From the NCBI GenBank assembly GCA_964613665.1, contig CAZTIG010000001.1, positions 1-64,000 on the forward strand: a stretch of DNA of 64,000 nucleotides, read 5' to 3'. Position 1 is the first letter of the stretch. Every line of letters starts with the position of its first letter. A model generated the notes under the pieces. It was not told where the DNA came from, did not search any database, and saw only the letters and a program-made list of their open reading frames with translations. Made by a program: the position numbers and the translations under genes. Origin of the DNA: CAZQFV01 sp964613665 (lineage in GTDB: Bacteria; Chloroflexota; Chloroflexia; DTKN01). Below are positions 32,134-43,232 of this stretch, piece by piece.

Positions 32134-32850
32134 CTAGGGCTCCTCCTCCCCCTCCCGCTCCAGCGTGATGACGCGGTAGCGCTCGGCGTACGCCAGCCCC
32201 TTCTCCTGGCCTGTCTCCGCAGCCCATGCCAGAATCATCTCCGCGGGGTCCCAGTCGCCCATCTGGCTGGCGTGCTGCCTCAGCGCAGCGACCTTCTGCC
32301 CGATCGTGGCGCCGATGTCCACCCACTCGTTGGCCTCCCCGCTGCCGTGGATGTAGACCTGGCGGATGCGGTGCGGCGGGCCGGCCTCCGGCCACAGCAG
32401 CGGCATGGCGCAGGCCGGCGCCGCGGCGTCGATGGCCGCCTGGGCAGCGGCGCGGTGGTCGGGGTGGTTGATGTACTCGTTGCCGTAGAAGAGCGTGGTG
32501 GGGTCGCCGCACAGGATCACCTCGGGACGGTAGCGGCGGATCGCCCGCACCAGGTCGCGGCGCAGCTCCAGCGTCGGCTGCAGCGTGCCGTCGTCGTATC
32601 CCAGAAATACCACGTCGCTCACTCCCAGCTCGGCGCAGGCGGCGCGCTGTTCGGCACGGCGGATCTCCGCCAGGCGCTCGCGCGTCATGCCGGGCTCGTG
32701 CGAGCCGGCGTTGCCGTCAGTGCAGACAACGTAGGTGACGCGGCAGCCGGCCCGGGCCCACACGGCCACCGTGCCGGCCATGGTGAACTCGGCGTCGTCG
32801 GGATGGGCGACAATGACCAACGCGGAGCTGGGGATCTTCTTCTCGGCCAT
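32134..32850 (-). CDS. PIG-L family deacetylase
   Basis: 238-residue zinc-dependent LmbE/PIG-L-type deacetylase. Zinc ligands are in 'VIVAHPDDAEF' (residues 12-22) and 'NHPDHRAAAQA' near 135. Relatives remove acetyl groups from GlcNAc-containing compounds (GlcNAc-PI, GlcNAc-Ins in mycothiol or bacillithiol synthesis, chitobiose). The substrate is not clear. ATG at 32850 is chosen because the family sequence starts just after it ('KIPSSALVIVAHPDD'); the frame is open further upstream. It ends in an acidic 'EREGEEEP' tail. Confidence 0.85.
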   Translation of the reverse strand: MAEKKIPSSALVIVAHPDDAEFTMAGTVAVWARAGCRVTYVVCTDGNAGSHEPGMTRERLAEIRRAEQRAACAELGVSDVVFLGYDDGTLQPTLELRRDLVRAIRRYRPEVILCGDPTTLFYGNEYINHPDHRAAAQAAIDAAAPACAMPLLWPEAGPPHRIRQVYIHGSGEANEWVDIGATIGQKVAALRQHASQMGDWDPAEMILAWAAETGQEKGLAYAERYRVITLEREGEEEP

Positions 32851-32961
32851 GCCTGTGCCTCGCGTGTGGCAGCGGTCGGCGGGCGACGCACAGCGGGCCC
32901 GTGCGCACAGCGCCCGCTCGGCCCCGCATGATAGGCCAAAACCCCGAAAAAGGCAAGTCGC

Positions 32962-32990
32962 TTTCCGCCCTCGCCGCTTTCTGGTATAAT
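32962..32990 (+). promoter_or_regulatory. Promoter of the Kelch/PKD protein gene
   Basis: Perfect TATAAT at 32985-32990 with a weak -35, TTTCCG at 32962-32967, and 17-bp spacing. It would give a leader of about 115 nt before the ATG at 33114. Confidence 0.55.
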
Positions 32991-33113
32991 GCCGCCAGAG
33001 AGAACAGCGGCCCTGCCAGGACAGGCCCGCCGGCATCCCGAGGAGGTGATCGCGCCCATCCTTCTGCCCCGGCCATCGGCAACCCTAGTGAGTGCGACAA
33101 TCAGGAGGGATCG

Positions 33114-36100
33114 ATGAAGCGCATGCAACTGCTCGCCGTGCTCATCCTGCTCAGCATGGTGCTGGGCCTGCCCGCGGCTCGGACGGTGGCCCAGTCGCCC
33201 CCCACCGCGCCCGCGGCCGGCCGCGTCGCTGCGGCGGCCCGGCCGGACCCGCGCACGGCACTGCCCGCCGCACCGGCCACCCCCCAGCCCGCCCCGGAGC
33301 ATTACGCCTGGCAGTACGGGCCGGCCAGCCCCTTCGAGTACCAGCGCCACGACGCCGTCTTCGTCCCCGGGCTGGACAAGGTCTACTTCCTCGGCGGGCG
33401 CATCTCTGCCCCCTCCGAGCTGCCCGACATCTGGGTCTTTGACCCGGTTACCGGTGTCTACACCGACACCGGCGCCAATATGATCGAGGACGTCTCCAAC
33501 TACAACTCCAACCTGATCATGGACGACGGCACCGGCCGCGGGCCGGCCGTCTACGTCATCGGCGGGTACGACAAGGACGGCGGCTCCGGCGGCGGCGGGC
33601 TCGGTATGGTCCAGCGCTACTACCCCCAGCTCAACGTGATCGAGGCCCTGCCCCCGACCGACGACTTCCCCGGCAAGGTGGGGGGCTACACCGTGGCCGG
33701 CCACGGTACCGCCGTGGTGGGCGACCTCATCTACGTCTTTGGCGGCTGGGCCAGCAACGTCGCCCCCTACTTCCTCAACCAGACCTGGCTCTTCGACCCC
33801 AACCAGCCCTCCGGTTCCCGCTGGACCGACCTGAACATCCCCTTCGAGCCCGCCCGCACCTACATTCAGGCGGCCGTGCAGGGCGGCAAGATCTATGCCA
33901 TGGGCGGCATCTCCGGCTACGTCGGCGGCGACCTGGTGCCGACCGATGTCGTCCAGGTGCTGGACACGAACAACCTGTCGGCCGGCTGGGTCACCCTGGC
34001 CCCGCTGCCGCTGCCCCTGGCCGAGGGGCGTGGCTTTGGCTTCGACGCCGATACCCTGCGGGTGCCCGGCTCCGGCGCCGCTGCCGGGGTGCGGCTGCCG
34101 CCTTGGTTCATGGGCCGGCTCTATACCGCCGGCGGCGGCGACTGGCCCGACATCACCCGCGAGGCCATGGAGTACTATGTGGGGGCCGATGCCTGGGACC
34201 AGAACTTTCCCGACCTCAACGACCGCCGCGTGAACAACGCCGGCACCTTTATCCCCATTTTCACCCCCGACCCCAGCGACGGACTGCCCGGCCTGTGGGT
34301 CTTTGGCGGCCGCTCCGAGAACGGCTGCGACCCGCCCTACGGCGCCACAGAGTTCTACCCCCTGCCGGTCGCTTCCTCCTGCAGCGTCCTCCTGGTGGAC
34401 GACGACTGGGATCAGTACCAGGGCCAGCCCTACAACGGCACCGGCACCTACTACTATACCTCCACCCTGGAGGCCCTCGGCTACTCCTACACTCGCTGGG
34501 ACGTCTGGACCCAGGGCGATCCCACCCTGGCCGACCTGCAGGGCTATGACGCCGTGATCTGGTTCACCGGCTACGCCTGGCAGGGGACGATTACCCCGAC
34601 CAACGAGGCCGACCTGGCCGCATACCTCGACGGCGGCGGCAACCTCTTCCTCAGCGGAGAAGACTACCTCCACGACCAGGGCGTGTCGCCCTTTGCCGCG
34701 CTCTACCTGGGGGTGACAGCCGCCGAGCAGGACGTCGGCGAGGTATTCGTGCAGGGCACCGCGGGAGATCTCATCGGCGATGGCCTGGGCCCCTACATGC
34801 TGATCCCGCCTACCTCCTGGCCCAGCGGAACCGTCGACCTGTACACCGACGAGCTCTCCCCGCGGCTCGACGCCAGCGTTCCCTTCTACTACCAGCTCAC
34901 CGGCGGCGATAGCTCCACCGGTCTGGACGCCGGCCTCTGGCGCACCGTCTTCCTGGCCTGGCCACTGGAAGGGCTGTCCGATCTGTCCGATCGCACCCTG
35001 GTCCTGGGCCGGGCGCTGGACTGGTTCTGCTACGCGGAGCGGCCCGCGCAGCTCTCGCTCCTGCCGCCACAGCAGAGCGGCAGCGGCGCGCGCGGCACGG
35101 AGGTGGCCTACGCCCTCACCCTGGTCAACAACACCGGCCTGACCGATACCTTCTACCTGGACTATGCCGCCGTCTGGCCGGTCGTCGGGCCGTCCGCGAT
35201 CGGTCCCCTCCCGGCCGGCAGCAGCTACCACTTTGCCGTCACCGTCACCGTGTCGCCCGACAGCGGCTGCGGCGACGTGGACACCGCCGTCATCACCGCC
35301 TCCTCGACCCTTAGCCCGACCGTGTACTGGGACGCGGCGACCATCGACACTACCTCCACCGCCCCCGGGGACGGCGCGCTCGACGGCACCGTGTCCGACG
35401 CCAACACAGGGCTGGGCATCCCTGGCGCCCACGTCTTCTTGACACAGGGAGCCACCTACACCGAGACCTGGGCCGACGCCGGTGGCTACTATCTCTTCCC
35501 CAGCCTGCCGGCCTGCGACTATGCCGGCGGCGCCGACGCCCCGCGCTATGGCAGCGCCGCCTTCACGGCCACGGTCTTGCCAGCCGTGACGACCACGGTG
35601 AACCCGGTCCTGCCTGCCCCCTGGCCGGAGTGGCTGCCCGATACGGTCGCCATCACCCTGACCGCGGGCGACGCCGGCCTGGTGACGGCCACGTTGGCCA
35701 ACAGCGGGACGAGCAGCCTGCTCTTTACCATCACCGAGGTGCCAAGCGACGTGACCTGGCTGGCCGTGGACCCGCCGGCCGGGACGGTGGCTCCCGCCGC
35801 CAGTGCCGACATCCGGCTCCTCTTCGACAGCAGCGGCCTGGCCCCCGCCGACTGCTACTACGGCACACTCCAGGCGGCCTACAACGACCCCTACCTCATC
35901 GCCGAGTTCGTGCCGCTGCGGCTGTGCGTGCTGGAGCGCTGCGAGGAGGTGACGGACGTCGACTTCACCTGGGCCCCGCCCACACCCACGGTCGACATGG
36001 CGGTGCTCTTTACTGCCACCGTCGCCGGGGCGCCCACGCCCCCGGTCACCTTCACCTGGGCGTTTGGCGACGGCGGCACCGCCGTGACCACGGCCACGAC

Positions 36101-36254
36101 TGTGCCGCACACCTACATGGCGGTGGGTGCCTACAGCGTCACGGTGGCCGCGGCGAACGCCTGCGGCCAGGCCGCCGCTGAGCGCGTCGTGCTGGTGGTG
36201 TCGCCGGCAACGCAGTGGCGCGTCTACCTGCCGATCGTGTACCGGGGGCAGTAG
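33114..36254 (+). CDS. Secreted multi-domain Kelch/PKD protein
   Basis: 1046-residue exported protein. A signal peptide (residues 1-26, cleavage near 'TVAQS') is followed by an Ala/Pro-rich linker and Kelch-type beta-propeller repeats over about 65-420 ('DKVYFLGGRI', 'AVYVIGGYD', 'LIYVFGGWAS', 'KIYAMGGIS', 'LWVFGGRSEN'). Next come a 'SVLLVDDDWDQYQG' domain (about 425-650, GATase-like), an immunoglobulin-like stretch, a carboxypeptidase-regulatory-like repeat (GTVSDANTGLGIPGAHVFL) and a PKD domain near 965-1030 ('FTWAFGDGGTAVTTATTVPHTY'). It ends 'WRVYLPIVYRGQ'. ATG at 33114 has AGGAGG upstream. It is likely a cell-surface or extracellular adhesion or binding protein. Confidence 0.8.
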   Translation: MKRMQLLAVLILLSMVLGLPAARTVAQSPPTAPAAGRVAAAARPDPRTALPAAPATPQPAPEHYAWQYGPASPFEYQRHDAVFVPGLDKVYFLGGRISAPSELPDIWVFDPVTGVYTDTGANMIEDVSNYNSNLIMDDGTGRGPAVYVIGGYDKDGGSGGGGLGMVQRYYPQLNVIEALPPTDDFPGKVGGYTVAGHGTAVVGDLIYVFGGWASNVAPYFLNQTWLFDPNQPSGSRWTDLNIPFEPARTYIQAAVQGGKIYAMGGISGYVGGDLVPTDVVQVLDTNNLSAGWVTLAPLPLPLAEGRGFGFDADTLRVPGSGAAAGVRLPPWFMGRLYTAGGGDWPDITREAMEYYVGADAWDQNFPDLNDRRVNNAGTFIPIFTPDPSDGLPGLWVFGGRSENGCDPPYGATEFYPLPVASSCSVLLVDDDWDQYQGQPYNGTGTYYYTSTLEALGYSYTRWDVWTQGDPTLADLQGYDAVIWFTGYAWQGTITPTNEADLAAYLDGGGNLFLSGEDYLHDQGVSPFAALYLGVTAAEQDVGEVFVQGTAGDLIGDGLGPYMLIPPTSWPSGTVDLYTDELSPRLDASVPFYYQLTGGDSSTGLDAGLWRTVFLAWPLEGLSDLSDRTLVLGRALDWFCYAERPAQLSLLPPQQSGSGARGTEVAYALTLVNNTGLTDTFYLDYAAVWPVVGPSAIGPLPAGSSYHFAVTVTVSPDSGCGDVDTAVITASSTLSPTVYWDAATIDTTSTAPGDGALDGTVSDANTGLGIPGAHVFLTQGATYTETWADAGGYYLFPSLPACDYAGGADAPRYGSAAFTATVLPAVTTTVNPVLPAPWPEWLPDTVAITLTAGDAGLVTATLANSGTSSLLFTITEVPSDVTWLAVDPPAGTVAPAASADIRLLFDSSGLAPADCYYGTLQAAYNDPYLIAEFVPLRLCVLERCEEVTDVDFTWAPPTPTVDMAVLFTATVAGAPTPPVTFTWAFGDGGTAVTTATTVPHTYMAVGAYSVTVAAANACGQAAAERVVLVVSPATQWRVYLPIVYRGQ

Positions 36255-36306
36255 GTCGATCCGTGGAAGGATCCCCGGGGCATCCCCGCTGGGAGATCGA
36301 AACTGA

Positions 36307-36340
36307 CCTGGAGGGACGGCACCCGTGCCGCCCCTCCAGG
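36307..36340. terminator. Strong hairpin between convergent genes
   Basis: Near-perfect inverted repeat: CCTGGAGGG and CGGCAC on the left pair with GTGCCG and CCTCCAGG on the right around a 2-nt centre. It lies between the convergent Kelch protein and GH13 genes and could serve both. No T run. Confidence 0.6.
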
Positions 36341-36394
36341 CCGGAGGTTAGCTCGTCGCCCACACGGGCACACACACGAACGATCGCCGCTCCT

Positions 36395-39300
36395 TCAGTC
36401 CCGTGCCTTGGCGTCCTCTTGGCCAGGATGGCGCGGCTTCAGGCCCGGGGCCTCGAGCAGCCGCTCTACCTGGTAGCCGGAGGCCTCCTCGGCTTCGCGC
36501 AGCCGCTCCACCACAGCGTGGCGCGCGGCGATCGCGGCAGACTGCTCCGCCGGTGTCCGGCCGGGCTCGGCCAGCGCGTCCACCACCCCCACCAGCAGTA
36601 GCCACCAGCGCAGCTCGTCGAAGGACTCTTTGTTGAACCAGAGCACCCCCTGGTAGCGGTTGACCTGCAGGTGGCGCTGCACGTCGCCGTCCTGTAGCAG
36701 GACGTGCAGCAGGCGGCGGGCCGCCTCCGCAGGGGCGGGGGCCTCGCCCGGGGCCGCGCCGGCCGGTTCGCCGTACTCGACGAACCAGCGCTGGTGCGCC
36801 GTCAGCACCTTGACCAGGTTCCAGGCCCGCTCCGCGGCCCCCGGCTCCAGGCCCATCTCATGGAGCGCCGGGGAGATCACCCGCCCCAGTCGCCACTCGT
36901 CCAGCCAGCTGCGGCTTCGCTCCGGTGCGCCCGACTCCTCCACGACCTCGCCCAGCCGGTGGACGACGAGCCAGCAGAGCAACGTCCCCCAGACCTGCGG
37001 GTCGTCCCCCAGACCGGTCCGCAGCCCTTCCAGCGCCTTGCGGGCCCGGCCCGCAGCCGCGCCGGCGTCCTGCGCTGGCTCCAGGCCGGGCAGGCGCAGG
37101 GCAGCATCCAGCCGGGCACCGACTTCCCCGACCAGCCGCCCGGTGTCCCCGCTGCCCTGGGCCAGCGCCCTGGCCGCCTCCAGCAGCCGCTGTACTCCTG
37201 CCGTGACCTCGTCGCGCAGCGGCCCTTCCCGGCCGGCCTCGCCCGCGGCCGGCACGCGCGCCGCCATCAGGTGCTGCAGCACGCCGACCTGCAGCAGCTC
37301 GCCCAGCGGCCCGTGGATGGGCTGCAGGAAGAGCTCGCGCAGCGCCTCGGCGATGCTCGGCACGCCGCGGCCGTCCAGGTAGGCCGCCAGCCGTGCGTGC
37401 TGCCGGCCGGCATCGTCCTCGACCTCGTGGATGTCCAGGAACACGTGGCACTTGTAGGCCCCCAGCTCGATGTAGAGCCCCTGATCCCACAGCTCCTGGC
37501 TGCTGCGGATATACCACAGGCCGGTGAGGTGGTCGCGGAAGAGGCAGAAGTGGCGATCGTCGCGGTGCAGGCCCAGCCCTTCGCCCAGGCTCTGCTGCCG
37601 TAGCAGTCCCTCCGCGGACTTCTTGTCACGGTAGGCCACCGAGGTGCGGATCCAGCCGCGCGCGGTGGCGTAGCGGTTGTGGTAGACCACCAGGGCGCGC
37701 TCGTCGCCGGCGCGGTTGCTGTAGGCCAGGACGTCCTCGTTCACGGTGCCGTCGGGCGTGAAAAAGTCGAACAGTGCAAAGTGCTCGACTCCGGCAAAGA
37801 GGCCTCGGCGGTGCAGCAGTGGGAAGATCTCGCGCTCGTGGCGGGCGACCAGGTCGGCATCGGGCTTTTCGTCCCACTCGGCATAGCGGTACTCCATGCC
37901 GTACTTTTCCGCCAGGCCCTCCACCTGGCCGTGGCCGAACATCGGCAGCCCGGGCAGCGTGGCCATGACGGTGCAGATGCCAAAGTACTTGTCGCCCTTG
38001 CCGAACTGGGCCACCGCCGTCTCCTCGTCGGGGTTGTTCATGAAGTTGACAAAACGCTTGAGAATATCCGGGTCGAACTCCAGCGTGTTCTTCATCACGC
38101 TGCGGTAGTTGGCGTTCTGCTCGTCGCGCAGCATGTTCATGAAGGCGCTGTTATAGACCCGGTGCATGCCCAGGGTGCGCACAAAGTAGCCCTCCATGAG
38201 CCAGAAGGCCTCGGCCAGCAACAGCGTGTCCGGCGCTTCCCGGGCCACGCGGTCGACCACCTCGCGCCAGAACTCCTGCGGCATGGCCGCGTCGAACTGC
38301 GCCTGGGTCAGCCCCTGCCCCGCCCGTGAGGGGATGGCCCCGCCCGTGCCGGGCTCGGGGAACCACAGCCGCTGGTAGTGGCGCTTGGCCAGCGTCATGG
38401 CGGCATCGAAGCGAATGATGGGGAATCGGCGCGCCACGGCCAGGATGGTCTGGATGACCGCCTCGCGCACCTCTGGGCGCAGGTAGTTGAGCTGGGCGGT
38501 GTCGTTCCATGGCATGCGCGTGCCGTCGTTGCCGTGGTAGATGTAGCGCTCCTCGCCCGTCCGGCGGTCCACCCGCTTGAATACCACCGCGGCGTCGCTG
38601 CGGTCGTAGTAGTGGTCCTCGAGAAAGATGCCCACCCCCTCGCTCCAGGAGAGGTCCGGCCCGTTGAAGGTATAGGCTGGGAAGGGGCTGTAGGGCAGGG
38701 AGAGGAACCGATCGGGGTGCTCGATCACCCAGGGCGAATCGATGCCCATGTGGTTGGGCACCATGTCGCTGGCCAGGCGAATGCCGCGCTGCCAGGCGCG
38801 GGCGCGCAGCGACTGGTAGGCCTCCTCGCCGCCCAGGTCGGCGGCGATCTGGTAGTCGAACAGCGAGTAGGCCGAGGCCACCGCCTTGGGGTTTCCGCAG
38901 AGGACCTTGATGCGCTGCGAGGCGCGGCTGCGCTCCCACAGCCCGATCAACCACAGCCCCGTGATGCCCCAGCGGGCCAGGGTGTCCAGCTCGGCATCGG
39001 GGATCTGGTCCAGGCGCTGGATTGGCACGCGGTATTTGCGCGAGAGCTGGTCTAACCAGACATAGGCGTTCTTGGCCAGGAGGACCACCCGCGGCATCCA
39101 GTCCAGGTCCGGGCTGAAGCGCTCCGGTTCGGCTTCCAGTCCCAGGGCGCGGTAGTCGTATACCTGGGCCGGGGCAGGGCCGGCCCAGGCCACCTTCTGT
39201 TCCTCCTCCACCAGGTCCAGGCCACTCAGGAGCCGGTAGAAGTAGCGGCCCAGCAGGTAGGCCCAGTGCTCACGGATGTACTCGAGCTGGCCGGGGATGG

Positions 39301-39940
39301 AGTGCGGCACGGCCTCGGCGGGGGCGTGGAGCATGTCCAGCAGGTTCTCGTGTCGAGGACCGAAGGCTGGCTGGCCGTCGAGGAAGCGGTGCAGGCCGGC
39401 CATGACCCGGCGGTAGGCGGTCTCGCGCTCCAGCCCGGCGTCGTCGAAGAGCTCCTGGAAGGGGGCCAGCGCCGGGTTGATGTTGGCCAGCCACAGCATG
39501 GCCATCTCCTCCAGGGCCCGCTCGCGGTTGGGCACGCCGGCCGTCTCCCCGGCCAGGTAGTCGGCCGGGGAGATTTCGCGCCGGTAGACGGCCAGCGGCG
39601 GGAACTGGTCCACGAAGCGGAGCAGGGCCGCGTCGACCTCCTCGTGGCCGAGCGCGCCGTCCAGGTAGGACAACGCATCCTCCAGCACCGCCGGCCGCTC
39701 CTGCTGGCGGTAGATGGCCATGACGCGATGCAGGATCTCGTCGATCAGCCCCATGGCGTTGATCTGGCCGGCGCGCACGGCGCGCTCGGGATAGCGCACC
39801 AGGTCGCGGGCCTCGTTCATCCGTTGGGCAAAGAGACGGGCAGCGTGGAAGTTGGCCAGGATGACATTGCCGTCGAGGGCAAAGAGAGCCTGGTCGAAGC
39901 GGTAGCGGTCGCGGGCCTGGCGCGAGATGTGGAACTCCAT
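36395..39940 (-). CDS. Large alpha-amylase-family (GH13) protein
   Basis: 1181-residue cytoplasmic protein (no signal peptide). A GH13 catalytic barrel occupies about residues 330-800. Conserved regions are I 'DMVPNHMG' (about 392), II 'IIRFDAAMTLA' with the nucleophile Asp (about 508), III 'LLLAEAFW' with the acid/base Glu (about 570) and IV 'NFMNNPDEETA' (about 635), where the usual NHD is NNPD. An N-terminal helical domain of about 300 residues and a C-terminal Ala/Glu-rich helical domain of about 350 flank it and match nothing I recognise. ATG at 39940 has AAAGGAG upstream. It is likely an alpha-glucan or trehalose-type enzyme; substrate unknown. Confidence 0.8.
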   Translation of the reverse strand: MEFHISRQARDRYRFDQALFALDGNVILANFHAARLFAQRMNEARDLVRYPERAVRAGQINAMGLIDEILHRVMAIYRQQERPAVLEDALSYLDGALGHEEVDAALLRFVDQFPPLAVYRREISPADYLAGETAGVPNRERALEEMAMLWLANINPALAPFQELFDDAGLERETAYRRVMAGLHRFLDGQPAFGPRHENLLDMLHAPAEAVPHSIPGQLEYIREHWAYLLGRYFYRLLSGLDLVEEEQKVAWAGPAPAQVYDYRALGLEAEPERFSPDLDWMPRVVLLAKNAYVWLDQLSRKYRVPIQRLDQIPDAELDTLARWGITGLWLIGLWERSRASQRIKVLCGNPKAVASAYSLFDYQIAADLGGEEAYQSLRARAWQRGIRLASDMVPNHMGIDSPWVIEHPDRFLSLPYSPFPAYTFNGPDLSWSEGVGIFLEDHYYDRSDAAVVFKRVDRRTGEERYIYHGNDGTRMPWNDTAQLNYLRPEVREAVIQTILAVARRFPIIRFDAAMTLAKRHYQRLWFPEPGTGGAIPSRAGQGLTQAQFDAAMPQEFWREVVDRVAREAPDTLLLAEAFWLMEGYFVRTLGMHRVYNSAFMNMLRDEQNANYRSVMKNTLEFDPDILKRFVNFMNNPDEETAVAQFGKGDKYFGICTVMATLPGLPMFGHGQVEGLAEKYGMEYRYAEWDEKPDADLVARHEREIFPLLHRRGLFAGVEHFALFDFFTPDGTVNEDVLAYSNRAGDERALVVYHNRYATARGWIRTSVAYRDKKSAEGLLRQQSLGEGLGLHRDDRHFCLFRDHLTGLWYIRSSQELWDQGLYIELGAYKCHVFLDIHEVEDDAGRQHARLAAYLDGRGVPSIAEALRELFLQPIHGPLGELLQVGVLQHLMAARVPAAGEAGREGPLRDEVTAGVQRLLEAARALAQGSGDTGRLVGEVGARLDAALRLPGLEPAQDAGAAAGRARKALEGLRTGLGDDPQVWGTLLCWLVVHRLGEVVEESGAPERSRSWLDEWRLGRVISPALHEMGLEPGAAERAWNLVKVLTAHQRWFVEYGEPAGAAPGEAPAPAEAARRLLHVLLQDGDVQRHLQVNRYQGVLWFNKESFDELRWWLLLVGVVDALAEPGRTPAEQSAAIAARHAVVERLREAEEASGYQVERLLEAPGLKPRHPGQEDAKARD

Positions 39941-39971
39941 GGCGGCTCCTTTCCTCGTGAAACAGACCGGG

Positions 39972-41789
<1,818 letters not shown>

Positions 41790-41852
41790 GGCCGTGGTCC
41801 TGCTGCATCAGGGAGCGCGCGGGCTCCATTGTAACAGCGGGTCCCCTGGCTG

Positions 41853-43232
41853 TCAAACTCCTCCTCGGTCCATCGCTCCCACATGCGCCAGCATCGCCGC
41901 CCCGGTCCGGATGCCCATGAAGAAGCGCTCTACCTCCAGGTTCTCGTCCGGGGCGTGGTTGGCCTCGTCGGCGTTGGCATAGGGCACCAGGAAGGCCGGC
42001 CGGCCCAGGATCGTGGTAAAGACATAGGTCGGCAGGCTGCCGCCCAGCGCCGGGACGATCAGCGGCTCCTCCCCCTGCGCGGCGACGATGCCCTGGCGGA
42101 TCGGCCCGGCGTACGGCGAGTCCAGCGGCGTCTTGGCCGGGTCCATGCCGCCCTGGCCGATAAGCTCGACCTCGGGGGCGAAGCGCTCCACGTGGGCGGC
42201 GATCTTGGCCAGAATCTCGTCGCACGTCTGCCCCGCCACCAGCCGCACGTCGCACTTGGCCACCGCCTCGTGCGGGAGCACCGTCTTGGAGTGCGGCCCT
42301 CCATACCCTCCGTGCAGGCCGTTGATGGTCAGCGTCGGCCAGGCGGACAGGCGGTCGAAAAATGGCCGCTCCAGGGGCGCGTCGAGCCGCGCCAGGCCCA
42401 GTTCGTGCCGGATGGCAGCCACGTCGACCGGCAGGCTGTCGAGCGCGGCACGCTCCAGCTCCGTGGGCGGCCGGACGTTGTCGTAGAACCCGGCGATGGT
42501 GATCTCGCCCTGGGCGTTCTTCATCGTCCCCAGCAGGTGCACCAGCGTCCACAGCGGGTTGGGCGCCACGCCGCCCCAGTTGCCCGAGTGCAGGTCGCGG
42601 TTGGCCCCGCGGGCCCGCAGCTCGAAGCTGAGCACGCCGCGCGAGCCGAAAACCAGGCAGGAGCGCCCGCTGGTATCGACCGGGCCGTCCGAGATGAGCA
42701 CCACGTCGGAGGCCAGCTCCTGGCGGTGCTCGCGCACGAACGCGGCCATGTGCGGGCTGCCCACCTCCTCCTCGCCCTCCAGCAGCACGACGACGTTGAC
42801 CGGCAGCCGGCCCTGGCACGCCAGCAGCGCCTCCAGCGCCAGCAGGTTGGCCATGTGCTGGCCCTTGTTGTCGGCCACGCCACGGCCGTACAGCCGGCCG
42901 CCGCGCACCGTCGGCTCGAAGGGCGGGGAGGTCCACGCCTCCAGGGGGTCCGGGGGCTGTACGTCATAGTGGCCGTACAGGAGCACCGTGGGGCGGCCGG
43001 GAGCGTCGGCCCGCCGACCCAACACGATCGGCCAGCCCGCGGTGGGCACGAGCCGGGCGTCCAGCCCGATCTCCCCGAGCCAGCCCACCAGGTAGGCGGC
43101 CACCTCGCCGATCCCTTCCCCGTAGGCGCTGATGCTCGGCCGCCGCACATAGTCGATCAGCCGCTCCAGGTAGCGCGCGCGCTGCTGCTCGATGTAGGCG
43201 AAGACGGCGCTCAGATCGGGTGCGCTGCTCAA
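41853..43232 (-). CDS. M20 family dipeptidase
   Basis: 459-residue M20 metallopeptidase of the dipeptidase/carnosinase type. Metal and catalytic motifs are 'VLLYGHYDVQPPDP' near residue 77, 'YGRGVADNKGQ', 'LLEGEEEVGSPH' and 'LVLISDGPV', with the dimerisation-domain 'RDLHSGNWGG'. The start is taken as TTG at 43232, four bases overlapping the stop of the S9 peptidase (TTGA), with GGAG 7 bp upstream; the open frame further up lies inside the neighbouring gene. It forms an operon with the S9 peptidase. Confidence 0.85.
   Translation of the reverse strand: MSSAPDLSAVFAYIEQQRARYLERLIDYVRRPSISAYGEGIGEVAAYLVGWLGEIGLDARLVPTAGWPIVLGRRADAPGRPTVLLYGHYDVQPPDPLEAWTSPPFEPTVRGGRLYGRGVADNKGQHMANLLALEALLACQGRLPVNVVVLLEGEEEVGSPHMAAFVREHRQELASDVVLISDGPVDTSGRSCLVFGSRGVLSFELRARGANRDLHSGNWGGVAPNPLWTLVHLLGTMKNAQGEITIAGFYDNVRPPTELERAALDSLPVDVAAIRHELGLARLDAPLERPFFDRLSAWPTLTINGLHGGYGGPHSKTVLPHEAVAKCDVRLVAGQTCDEILAKIAAHVERFAPEVELIGQGGMDPAKTPLDSPYAGPIRQGIVAAQGEEPLIVPALGGSLPTYVFTTILGRPAFLVPYANADEANHAPDENLEVERFFMGIRTGAAMLAHVGAMDRGGV

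Noticed and set aside
32685..36110. A 1141-residue open frame on the minus strand opposite the Kelch/PKD gene
   Set aside because: It is a mirror of a GC-rich plus-strand gene with clear domains and a signal peptide. Its own product is low-complexity Gly/Val/His and matches nothing.
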